Under the pieces are notes generated by a model. It saw only the letters and a list, made by a program, of their open reading frames with translations, was not told where the DNA came from and did not search any database. Positions 54,488-62,536 of a DNA stretch of 64,000 nucleotides are shown one piece after another. The position numbers were made by a program, and so were the translations under genes. Source of the stretch: Larkinella sp. C7 (GTDB taxonomy: Bacteria > Bacteroidota > Bacteroidia > Cytophagales > Spirosomataceae); NCBI RefSeq assembly GCF_006149005.1, contig NZ_VBSL01000001.1, positions 1,187,443 through 1,251,442 on the forward strand, written 5' to 3'. Position 1 is the first letter of the stretch. Each line of letters starts with the position of its first letter.

Positions 54488-55936
54488 ATGAAACCTATTT
54501 CCAACGACATCATCGCCCGGCTCTGGAATCTCTGCAATGTGCTGAAAGACGATGGCGTGACGTATCACCAATACGTTACCGAACTGACCTACCTGCTGTT
54601 TTTCAAGATGGCGAAGGAAACCGGTACGGAGGGGCAGATTCCGAAGGGCCACCGCTGGGATAACCTGATTGCCAAACCAAAACTGGAACGACTCGAAGCC
54701 TACAAAATCACCCTGATTCACCTGGGCGCACACGGGGAGCAGATTGTGAAGGAAATCTTCAGCAATGCCAGCTCGTTCATCAAAAAACCGGCAACCCTGT
54801 CGGCGCTGGTGGAAGGAATTGACAAACTGGCCTGGTACAATGCCGGCCGGGAAGATCTGGGGGATATTTACGAAGGGCTACTGGAAAAGAGCGCGAACGA
54901 AAAAAAGTCGGGAGCCGGTCAGTATTTCACCACCCGCTCGCTAATCGACAGCCTGGTGACGGTGATGAAACCCACGCTGGATGATCTGATTCAGGATCCG
55001 GCAGCCGGAACGGGTGGTTTCCTGATCGCGGCCAATCATTACATTCGTGAACACCAGAATCCGGAAAACTGGAACAAAAACCAGCTTGAAAAATACCGCA
55101 CCCGGACCTTTTTTGGCATGGAACATGTGCAGGATACGCATCGACTGGCACTCATGAATCTATTTCTCCACGGTATTGATTTCAACCCCGATGCGGGTGG
55201 TGTTCACTACGGCGATACGCTGTCGCCCGACGGTCAGAAGCTGCCGGAAGCCACGTTGATTCTCTCCAATCCGCCTTTTGGCAGTAAAAAAGGCGGAGGG
55301 TTGCCCGAACGCACCGACCTCCCCTACCCAACCAGCAACAAGCAATTTTGCTTCTTACAGCACATTTACCGGGGCCTCAAACCGGGTGGCCGGGCCGCCG
55401 TCGTGTTGCCCGACAACGCGCTTTTCGAAGGCAACATCGGAAAACAGATTCGGGCCGATTTAATGGATAAATGCAATCTCCACACCATTTTGCGCCTGCC
55501 GACGGGCATTTTCTATGCACAGGGCGTGAAAACCTGCGTGATTTTTTTCACAAAAGGCCACACCGATCAGGGCAATACGAAAGAAGTCTGGGTGTATGAT
55601 TTGCGGGCGAACATGCCGCAATACGGAAAACGCACCCTCCTGACCCGGAATCACTTTTCCGAATTTGAAGCCGCTTTTGGCGATGATCCGCTGGGGCGTC
55701 CGGAGGCTCTGTCCCGTCGCCGGGACGATACCGGCCTCACCAACCGCTTCCGCCGGTTTAGCCGCGAGTGGATCGCCCAGCACAACGACAACCTGGATAT
55801 TTCGTGGCTCAAGGACGAAAGCGAAGAACTGCCGGAACCGGGCGTGCTGGCGCTGGAGGTGATGGAAGAACTGGAGGGGGCGCTGGAGGTATTGCGGGAA
55901 ATCATGGAGGAGCTGGGAGAGGAGGTGGAGGTATGA
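54488..55936 (+). CDS. hsdM: Type I restriction-modification N6-adenine methyltransferase (HsdM)
   Basis: A 482-residue protein. Residues 1-135 are the HsdM N-terminal helical domain (TYHQYVTELTYLLFFKMAKE); GQYFTTR (145-151) leads into the methyltransferase domain with the SAM motif DPAAGTGGF (170-178) and the catalytic NPPF (261-264). It methylates adenine in a bipartite site chosen by the specificity subunit. The stop overlaps the next start (ATGA, 55933-55936), so the two subunits are translationally coupled. The acidic C-terminal end is Glu-rich. Confidence 0.93.
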   Translation: MKPISNDIIARLWNLCNVLKDDGVTYHQYVTELTYLLFFKMAKETGTEGQIPKGHRWDNLIAKPKLERLEAYKITLIHLGAHGEQIVKEIFSNASSFIKKPATLSALVEGIDKLAWYNAGREDLGDIYEGLLEKSANEKKSGAGQYFTTRSLIDSLVTVMKPTLDDLIQDPAAGTGGFLIAANHYIREHQNPENWNKNQLEKYRTRTFFGMEHVQDTHRLALMNLFLHGIDFNPDAGGVHYGDTLSPDGQKLPEATLILSNPPFGSKKGGGLPERTDLPYPTSNKQFCFLQHIYRGLKPGGRAAVVLPDNALFEGNIGKQIRADLMDKCNLHTILRLPTGIFYAQGVKTCVIFFTKGHTDQGNTKEVWVYDLRANMPQYGKRTLLTRNHFSEFEAAFGDDPLGRPEALSRRRDDTGLTNRFRRFSREWIAQHNDNLDISWLKDESEELPEPGVLALEVMEELEGALEVLREIMEELGEEVEV

Positions 55937-57486
55937 GCGACGTACCACAGGGCTGGATCAAGGTCAACCTGGGCGCAATCAACGAATTCGCGTCGCTGGT
56001 GATCAACCCGGCCAGTCAACCCGATGTTATTTTTGAACTCTACAGCGTACCGGCCTTTCCAACCCGTCAGCCCGAGCGGCTGCCCGGCGCGGCCATTGGT
56101 TCCGTCAAACAACTGGTAGAGCCCAACGACATTCTGATCTGCAAGATCAACCCCCGGATCAACCGCGTCTGGAAAGTAAAGCCCAAAGGCGAGCTCCGGC
56201 AAATTGCGTCGTCCGAATGGATTGTTGTGCGGTTACCGGTTTTATCGCCTGATTTTTTACGGTATTATTTCAGCACGCCGGTTTTCCGCGAACTGATTTG
56301 CCGGGGTGTCACGGGCGTTGGGGGGTCGCTCACCCGGGCACAACCCAAGCGGGTAGCCACCTTGCCGGTTTTGATTGCCCCACTCCGGGAGCAACACCGG
56401 ATTGTACACAAAATCGGGGCTACCCTGGCCCGAATTGAAGCCTGCCGCGACCGTCTGGACCGGGTGCTGGGCCTGCTGAAAAACCTGCGCCAGTCGATTC
56501 TATCGGCGGCTATTTCCGGAAAACTCACTGAGAAATGGCGCGGGAAAGACTTGTCGGACTGGACGCTGGAGCGAGCAGATAAGGTTTGCGCGAAAGTTCA
56601 AAACGGCGGTACCCCCGCAGAAGGTTTCCTCGACCACCCCAATATTCCGTTTTTAAAGGTCTATAACCTTGTCAATCAGTCGGTTGATTTCAATTCCAGG
56701 CCGCAGTTCATTTCGACGGCCTCGCACGACAAGGCCCTGAAAAGGTCGCAAACCGTGCCGGGGGATGTTCTGATGAACATCGTGGGGCCACCGCTGGGGA
56801 AGGTTGCCATCGTGCCCGATACCTATCCCGAATGGAACATTAACCAGGCCCTGACGCTCTTCCGGCCCGGCCCGCGCATTACGAGCGGCTGGCTGTATTA
56901 CCTGCTTTGCAAAGGCGACAACCTGGCGGCCATCCTGCACGAGACGCGCGGGTCGGCGGGGCAGATCAACATTTCGCTTTCCCAATGCCGCCATTTCAGT
57001 TTTCCGGTGCCACCCGTCGCCGAGCAGCACGAAATTGTCCGCCGGGTGGACGCCTTATTTGCCTATGCCGATGCCCTGGAAGCCCGCTGCGTGGCGGCCC
57101 GGGCAAAAATTGAGCGGTTGCCGGCGGCCACGCTGGATAGCGCCTTTCGCGGACAATTGGTACCGCATGATCCGGAGGATGAACCCGCCAACTTGCTTCT
57201 TCAGCGCATGCAGGCCGACAAAACCGTCCGATCCCAAACGACGCCCTTGCCCAAACGTACCCGAAAACCCAGAATGACCCCACTCTCGCCCGAAACCGTG
57301 CTGGAATCCATTCGATTCCTGCCGGATGGTCCGTTTACGTTCGACGAACTGCGCAGTCAGCTCGCCGTTGAATACGATGCCTTGAAAGAAGCGGTTTTTA
57401 CGCTTCTCTCCGAAAAACAACCGGCACTGAAACAGGTCTTTGACCCCGAAAAACAGGCCATGACCCTGATCCGGATAAAACCATGA
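55933..57486 (+). CDS. hsdS: Type I restriction specificity subunit (HsdS) with extra C-terminal domain
   Basis: The ATG at 55933 gives 517 residues. The first target-recognition domain is at about 5-150, then a conserved helix (LREQHRIVHKIGATLARIEACRDRLD); the second TRD is about 205-365 (NGGTPAEGF, IPFLKVYNLVNQ), then its helix (AEQHEIVRRVDALFAYADALE). After the second helix come a Pro/Lys/Arg linker and about 70 residues (LSPETVLESIRFLPDGPFTFDELRS-type) that look like a winged helix, absent from ordinary HsdS. It overlaps the ATPase start by 4 bp. The recognised DNA site cannot be read. Confidence 0.92.
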   Translation: MSDVPQGWIKVNLGAINEFASLVINPASQPDVIFELYSVPAFPTRQPERLPGAAIGSVKQLVEPNDILICKINPRINRVWKVKPKGELRQIASSEWIVVRLPVLSPDFLRYYFSTPVFRELICRGVTGVGGSLTRAQPKRVATLPVLIAPLREQHRIVHKIGATLARIEACRDRLDRVLGLLKNLRQSILSAAISGKLTEKWRGKDLSDWTLERADKVCAKVQNGGTPAEGFLDHPNIPFLKVYNLVNQSVDFNSRPQFISTASHDKALKRSQTVPGDVLMNIVGPPLGKVAIVPDTYPEWNINQALTLFRPGPRITSGWLYYLLCKGDNLAAILHETRGSAGQINISLSQCRHFSFPVPPVAEQHEIVRRVDALFAYADALEARCVAARAKIERLPAATLDSAFRGQLVPHDPEDEPANLLLQRMQADKTVRSQTTPLPKRTRKPRMTPLSPETVLESIRFLPDGPFTFDELRSQLAVEYDALKEAVFTLLSEKQPALKQVFDPEKQAMTLIRIKP

Positions 57487-58970
57487 AGCTCTTACGCATT
57501 CACATCATTTCAGCCGATACGTGTGGCGGACTACTCGATGGGCTCGACATTTCGTTGCGCTCTCAAATGGATGAGCAAACAACTTTCGCCCCCTTGTGCC
57601 TGCTGGGTGCCAACGGAACCGGCAAGTCACAGTTGCTCCAGGTTTTGGCCGAAATGTTTCAGTCGGCCTTCCATGCCGTGGTGTGTCAGGAAGAACGCAT
57701 CGAAGGAAACCCGGGTTTGCAGTTCGAAGTCGACTACCTGATCCGTCCCCACGGCAGTCCGGCAACGGTTCAGGTCCGGATCTCGCGCCGGGCGCAAACG
57801 AAACGCCGACCGGTGGTGACGATCCGGAAAATGGTGGACGGAGCCTGGATAAACTGCGAATTGACCGCGCCCGAAACGAAAGAATTGCTGCCCGGTAAGG
57901 TGGTTGGGTATTCATCCGGGGATAACGAGACGCTGAGTTTGCCTTTCCTGCTCAGCCGGAGTGGGTATGCGGAGGAAGTACGCGAGAGCGCGATCGATCG
58001 TGCCATCCCGCCAACCGGTATTCAGGACACACGCCTGATGCTGATCGACTACGGAACGCATCTGGAAGTGCTGGTTGCCAATCTGTTGCTGGGCAGTGAT
58101 GAACAGCGTTCCGCCCTGCTGAAACACGCCCACCTGGACGACCTCCATTCCTTTCGGTGCAGCATTCAACTGGCCCACGGAGCGGCTCCCCGCGCACCGG
58201 CCCGCGCCGGCAAGCAGTCGAAACGAAAAGGCATTCAGCTCACGGATGAACTCGAAGAATACCTGACCCGACTGCAGCGCTGTGCTACCTGCTACCAGTA
58301 TGATGATAAAACCGAAACCTACACCTTTGATTTTCTGGTAGATACCGAAACAAAAACCGCCTTTCGGTTTTTCTGGAAAACCGCCTTCGAGCTGTATTCG
58401 GCTTTTCACAAGCTCGCCATGCTGAATGATCTCGTGATTCCTAAACACGCCCGCGAACGGTTTAGCAAGGAAACCAAAGCGCGTCGGTTTGCCTCGCGGT
58501 TGCCGGAGCCGCAGGATGAAGACAAGGTTTTCCGTTTCGAACGGGTGAACTTTCACGCCCGGAATCATGCGGCTATTGTCGATTATGTGTCTCTTTCCGA
58601 CGGCGAACATCAACTGGCCCAGCTCCTGGGAACCTTCAGCATGATTTCGTTTTCGAATGTCCTCTTTTTGCTCGACGAACCCGAATCGCACTTCAATCCG
58701 GTCTGGCGGATGAACCTGATGGATCGGTTGCGGGAACTGCCGACGTCGGACGGAAAGCGCAGCGACCAGGCGGAAACCATCCGGCAGGACTGCCTCATCA
58801 CCACACATTCGCCCTACCTTCCCGCCGATCTCCCCAAAGAAAAGGTCTTCATTTTCAGCCGCGCACCCCTTAGCCGGAAAGTAGAAGTGCGCCGTCCGGA
58901 TCAGGAAACCTACGGAGCCACGTTTGACGCGATTCTCCGGTCGTGTTTTGGCGTTCACACCAGCCATTGA
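57483..58970 (+). CDS. Restriction-system-associated AAA-type ATPase
   Basis: A 495-residue ATPase of the SMC/OLD-like type. Walker A is GANGTGKS (42-49); the signature SDGEHQLAQ is near 374; Walker B is LFLLDEPESHF with D398/E399; the switch His is H442 in TTHSPY. A variable, Lys-rich insertion fills the middle. I recall NCBI naming similar proteins as restriction-system-associated AAA ATPases next to hsdM/hsdS. No helicase or nuclease motif of HsdR is present, and no hsdR follows. It is the last gene of the operon, translationally coupled to hsdS. A defence role is likely, the mechanism is open. Confidence 0.85.
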   Translation: MKLLRIHIISADTCGGLLDGLDISLRSQMDEQTTFAPLCLLGANGTGKSQLLQVLAEMFQSAFHAVVCQEERIEGNPGLQFEVDYLIRPHGSPATVQVRISRRAQTKRRPVVTIRKMVDGAWINCELTAPETKELLPGKVVGYSSGDNETLSLPFLLSRSGYAEEVRESAIDRAIPPTGIQDTRLMLIDYGTHLEVLVANLLLGSDEQRSALLKHAHLDDLHSFRCSIQLAHGAAPRAPARAGKQSKRKGIQLTDELEEYLTRLQRCATCYQYDDKTETYTFDFLVDTETKTAFRFFWKTAFELYSAFHKLAMLNDLVIPKHARERFSKETKARRFASRLPEPQDEDKVFRFERVNFHARNHAAIVDYVSLSDGEHQLAQLLGTFSMISFSNVLFLLDEPESHFNPVWRMNLMDRLRELPTSDGKRSDQAETIRQDCLITTHSPYLPADLPKEKVFIFSRAPLSRKVEVRRPDQETYGATFDAILRSCFGVHTSH

Positions 58971-58984
58971 AGAATACGCATAAA

Positions 58985-59013
58985 ACACCCTGCCAGCAAA
59001 ACCGGCAGGGTGT
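58985..59013. terminator. Hairpin terminator between the RM-like operon and the T9SS gene
   Basis: ACACCCTGCC (58985-58994) pairs perfectly with GGCAGGGTGT (59004-59013) around a 9-nt loop. It is 14 bp after the ATPase stop and 30 bp from the convergent stop. The plus strand has only a short T-rich stretch after it; bidirectional use is likely. Confidence 0.7.
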
Positions 59014-59043
59014 CTGGTATACACAAATAAACATTAATTCAGG

Positions 59044-60177
59044 TTATTCATTCAGCAGCACGCGTTTGGCGCAGCCGAAATGGTTCGTTTGCATCTGGAC
59101 GATTTTCAGTGATGGTGTGGCCAGGCCCGAGGGCGCTACCTGCAAAACATACCGCGTTGCGCCCACTTTTTCAACCGAACCCAGGTTACCAATGCCCCGT
59201 AGATCCACCACCGCAAACGCGGGGTCCGGCGCGTTGGTTTTTACTTCAATCCGGCCCCGTTCCAGCGCCAGCACCTCAAAATAGAACCCGTCGGCATCGT
59301 ACGCCAGCCCCAGGATTTTCGAGAACTCAAACCGGCCATCGCGGTCGACCTGCCGCAAGCGGTAGTAGTTGATTCCCTTTTGGGGAGCGTCATCCGTAAA
59401 ACCGTATGCCTGCATCGATTCGGAAAAACCCTGGGAAACGACCCGGCCAATGGCTTCAAAGGATTTGGCGTCAGTGCTGCGTTCCACAACAAAATAGGCA
59501 CTGTTGGATTCAAAAGTGGTTTGCCAGCCCAGCAGCATCTGGTGTTCGACCCGCTTGCCACTGAATGATGCCAGCCGCACGGGCATGGCGGGTTCATCAT
59601 CCCAGGTAAAATCGCCAACATAAATTTCCTGCGATTCTGGAAGAGCAAAAGCCGGTCCGGCGCAGTACTGAATGGTTACTTCGGTGACCGGACTACTGAA
59701 CGTGACCAGATTTGTGGCTAATGGCGTATCGCTGTTCGTACCCGTGATGGTATTGCCGCTGACCGTATTGGTAGCCGCTGACCCAATACTCGGACTAACC
59801 GGTGTTCCACCGTTGCTGCCCGAAACCGTCACAACATCCTGATAGTCACTGTCCCCATCCGTAAAATCAATATCGATGAGGTTAAAACTCAGGTTACTGA
59901 CAGGTTGCGAAAACGTGATTTTCACCGATACACAATTGCCGCTGGCGGGAAAATCAGCCGCGAGCCGCAAACCCGTCGGACGGCCGTTGGGTTCATTCGC
60001 ATTGAGCGACGACGTACTGCCCGTCGTCACAATCCCCACACTGACCGGGGCATTACCAACCGTTGGATAGGTGTGATTGAGTGTGCCATCCGGATAGGTA
60101 TTCCAATCCAAATCCTGCGCCGATCCCCCCAGGCTGAGCAGGATGAAAGAAATCAGAAGTAGAAATTGTATCTTCAT
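59044..60177 (-). CDS. T9SS-type secreted protein, copy 2 of a flanking pair
   Basis: The ATG at 60175-60177 begins a signal peptide (MKIQFLLLISFILLSLGGSAQ); 377 residues. Layout as in copy 1: a beta-sandwich N-terminal half with DVVTVSGSNGGTPVSP and an Fn3-like C-terminal half from MPVRLASFSGKRVEHQ, ending CAKRVLLNE. The DNA of the C-terminal half is almost identical to 53008-53600, including silent positions, which suggests recent duplication or gene conversion. Both copies point the same way, about 6 kb apart, with the RM-like operon between them. Confidence 0.85.
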   Translation of the reverse strand: MKIQFLLLISFILLSLGGSAQDLDWNTYPDGTLNHTYPTVGNAPVSVGIVTTGSTSSLNANEPNGRPTGLRLAADFPASGNCVSVKITFSQPVSNLSFNLIDIDFTDGDSDYQDVVTVSGSNGGTPVSPSIGSAATNTVSGNTITGTNSDTPLATNLVTFSSPVTEVTIQYCAGPAFALPESQEIYVGDFTWDDEPAMPVRLASFSGKRVEHQMLLGWQTTFESNSAYFVVERSTDAKSFEAIGRVVSQGFSESMQAYGFTDDAPQKGINYYRLRQVDRDGRFEFSKILGLAYDADGFYFEVLALERGRIEVKTNAPDPAFAVVDLRGIGNLGSVEKVGATRYVLQVAPSGLATPSLKIVQMQTNHFGCAKRVLLNE

Positions 60178-60522
60178 CGAGATAGTTGTTTGTAGTTGCA
60201 AGCAAGTAATCGTTTTTTATTTTAATACGCAAGTAAACCGCAAAATTTTGGCCGGAAACGGATGAGAAGAATCTCAAAACAGAAATTATACCCTGATAAT
60301 CAGCCTAGACCAGGCGCGAAACCTCTGTTTTCAAGTAAAATTGATGCGGAATCCCGCTCGTTTGGGGAGTTACTAAAACGATACGCCTGCACAACAATAG
60401 AAACAGCCCTGCAACGGGCGACAACCAGCGGGTGCCGCCCGTTGCAGGGCTGTTTCTATTCACTCACAATCCGGTAAATTGAATGTCCCTGCCAGACTTT
60501 TGACCGGTCTGGAAAACCGCCT
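60178..60522. other. Intergenic region with a strong hairpin
   Basis: 345 bp without a gene, between the T9SS copy 2 start and the GH2 stop. The AT-rich part 60178-60300 should hold the T9SS promoter. The hairpin at 60396-60460 dominates the rest. Confidence 0.6.
60396..60460. repeat. Perfect 25-bp inverted repeat
   Basis: Arms 60396-60420 (AATAGAAACAGCCCTGCAAC...) and 60436-60460 are exact complements over 25 bp with a 15-nt loop. Read on the minus strand it follows the GH2 stop by 63 bp and could stop that transcript, but the length and the CTGCAACGGGCG core suggest a REP-type palindrome. Confidence 0.8.
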
Positions 60523-62457
60523 TTATTTAAACAACGGCGCGTGGATTTCCCGCAGTGTCTCAATCGGAATCTTGATGATTTCCCGGTCGTAGGTCAGCAG
60601 GCCGTTGACCTCGCCTTCCACATCCGTCGTTTGGGTATACACCGCTGCCGAAACGCCATTTTTCTGGTACATTTCCACCATTTTGGCGTATTTGGTGCGA
60701 TACGCTTTCAGAACCGCATCCTTATCCTGATAGGTTTGATACCCCCAGTTCCGTTTTTTTGGGTCCCACAAATGCCCGGTGATCGGCCAGCCGATGCCGC
60801 CAAACTCACCGACGACAATCACCCGGTCTTTTTTGGCCTCCGGAATATTCGGCACTTCTTCATACGTGTGAATGTCGAAGAAATCGCCCGCACCCAGATC
60901 CGACCAGCCGCTGGCGGCATTCACCAACCGGCTGGGATCGAGCGCTTTTACCCAATCCGCCAGCCGAACGTTGTCGTACTGACCCCAGCCTTCGTTGTGT
61001 ACGACCCAGGTCACAATGCTGGGGTGATTGTGCAATCGATTCATCATCCGGCGCAGTTCCAGTTCAAACTGTTCCTTGCCTTTCGACCGGCGCAACGGTT
61101 CGACGACCTCCTGGCGACCCATGTCCTGGCCGCTCAAAAAACCGGACGGCATGTCCTGCCAGACCAGCAAACCCAGGCGGTCACAGTGGTAATAATACCG
61201 GTCGGGTTCTACCTTGATGTGTTTCCGCAGCATGTTGAAACCGGACTTTTTCAGGAAATCCAGCTCAAAAACCATCGCTTCATCCGACGGAGGTGTCAGC
61301 AAACTCCCCGGCCACCAGCCCTGATCGAGCGGACCGTTTTGAAAAACCGGTTTGTTGTTCAGCAACATCATGGGCTGCCCGGCGATCTTGCCCGGCCCCA
61401 TCGACATTTTCCGCATCGCGAAATAGCTCGTTATGGCATCGACAGCATTGCCCGTTACCTCGGCTTTGGCATAAGCCGACCGCTCGGCGTCGTTGTGTCG
61501 CGGGCGGTTGCGGTTTTCGGTTCCGGGAAAGGGGTCTTTTACCGTCACCAGTTCGGCTTTCAGGTTGTAGAGAAACGGGCTGTCGGGCGACCACAGTTTC
61601 GGATTTTTAATGGGCAGATACGCCACCCGCCCCGACCGAACCAGCAGGCTCGCAACGGTTTGGGTTCCGTCCAGCGCCGTCAACCGGATGGCGCTCGTTG
61701 GGTTGGTGAGGGGTCGGTTTAGCAGCACTTCCACCCGCAACCGGCTGGAATCCAGTTCCGGGGTGAGCCGAACCTCTTCAATGTAAGCCGGGTTGGGAAC
61801 CGGTTCGAGCCAGACGGTTTGCCAGATGCCCGACACCGGCGTATACCAAATGCCTCTGGGGTCGAACACCTGTTTGCCGCGCGGTTGTTCGCCGTCGGTG
61901 GTAGGGTCCATCACGCCCAGAATCAGTTGATTCTGACCCGATTTCAGAAAATCCGTAATATCGAACTCAAACGCATCCGAGCCGCCGACGTGTGAGCCGA
62001 CCAAACCGCCGTTGACCCACAGATTGCATTCGTAATCCACCGCACCGAAGTGCAGCAACACCCGCTGCCCGTTCCAGTCGGTGGGGATCGTCACATTCCG
62101 GCGGTACCACAGCCGTTGGTCCGATTTGAGTGATTTCGTTACTTTTGAAAGCGTTGATTCTACGCAGAAGGGCACCAGAATTTGCCCGTCGAAATTGGCG
62201 GGCTGGCCCTCGGTTTTGGGCCGGATGGCGTATTCCCACATCCCGTTCAGGTTCTGCCAGTTGGCCCGTACCAGTTGCGGACGCGGGTAGTCGCGCCAGG
62301 CGTTTTCGGGCGTCACCTGCTTTTCCCAGCGACTCAGAATGGCCGCCGTGGCCGGACCGGTTGTGTTGGTTTGTGCCCGAACGGACGGAAGGAGAAGCGT
62401 TGCAAGGAATAGACAATACGTGACACGGTCGAACGTGTGTCGAATCAGGTGTTTCAT
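60523..62457 (-). CDS. Exported GH2-family glycoside hydrolase
   Basis: The ATG at 62455-62457 starts a 644-residue protein with a signal segment (YCLFLATLLLPSVRAQ). Residues about 60-225 are the GH2 sugar-binding jelly roll (LWYRRNVTIPTDWNGQRVLLHFGAVDYECNLWVNG in outline), about 226-310 the Ig-like domain, then the TIM barrel with acid/base E489 (VVHNEGWGQ) and nucleophile E551 (VVGEFGG). A stretch at about 310-375 replaces the canonical barrel entry. It removes a beta-linked sugar (galactose, glucuronate or mannose); which is not evident. It may act with the neighbouring propeller protein, 79 bp upstream on the same strand. Confidence 0.87.
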   Translation of the reverse strand: MKHLIRHTFDRVTYCLFLATLLLPSVRAQTNTTGPATAAILSRWEKQVTPENAWRDYPRPQLVRANWQNLNGMWEYAIRPKTEGQPANFDGQILVPFCVESTLSKVTKSLKSDQRLWYRRNVTIPTDWNGQRVLLHFGAVDYECNLWVNGGLVGSHVGGSDAFEFDITDFLKSGQNQLILGVMDPTTDGEQPRGKQVFDPRGIWYTPVSGIWQTVWLEPVPNPAYIEEVRLTPELDSSRLRVEVLLNRPLTNPTSAIRLTALDGTQTVASLLVRSGRVAYLPIKNPKLWSPDSPFLYNLKAELVTVKDPFPGTENRNRPRHNDAERSAYAKAEVTGNAVDAITSYFAMRKMSMGPGKIAGQPMMLLNNKPVFQNGPLDQGWWPGSLLTPPSDEAMVFELDFLKKSGFNMLRKHIKVEPDRYYYHCDRLGLLVWQDMPSGFLSGQDMGRQEVVEPLRRSKGKEQFELELRRMMNRLHNHPSIVTWVVHNEGWGQYDNVRLADWVKALDPSRLVNAASGWSDLGAGDFFDIHTYEEVPNIPEAKKDRVIVVGEFGGIGWPITGHLWDPKKRNWGYQTYQDKDAVLKAYRTKYAKMVEMYQKNGVSAAVYTQTTDVEGEVNGLLTYDREIIKIPIETLREIHAPLFK

Positions 62458-62536
62458 GGGATTCAGGAAGTTGATCTGCAAAGATAGAATACTTTCCGTT
62501 GCTCAGACATTCGCCGGACAAGCAATGCCCGCCGGG

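Noticed and set aside
57483-58970. The AAA ATPase as a short HsdR
   Set aside because: It lacks DEAD-box helicase motifs and a PD-(D/E)XK nuclease; Walker A, SDGEHQ signature, DEPESHF and the TTH switch fit an SMC/OLD-like ATPase.
53008-60177. Integrative element or prophage carrying the RM-like operon
   Set aside because: No integrase, tRNA target, attachment repeats or phage genes are visible; only homologous flanking genes support mobility.
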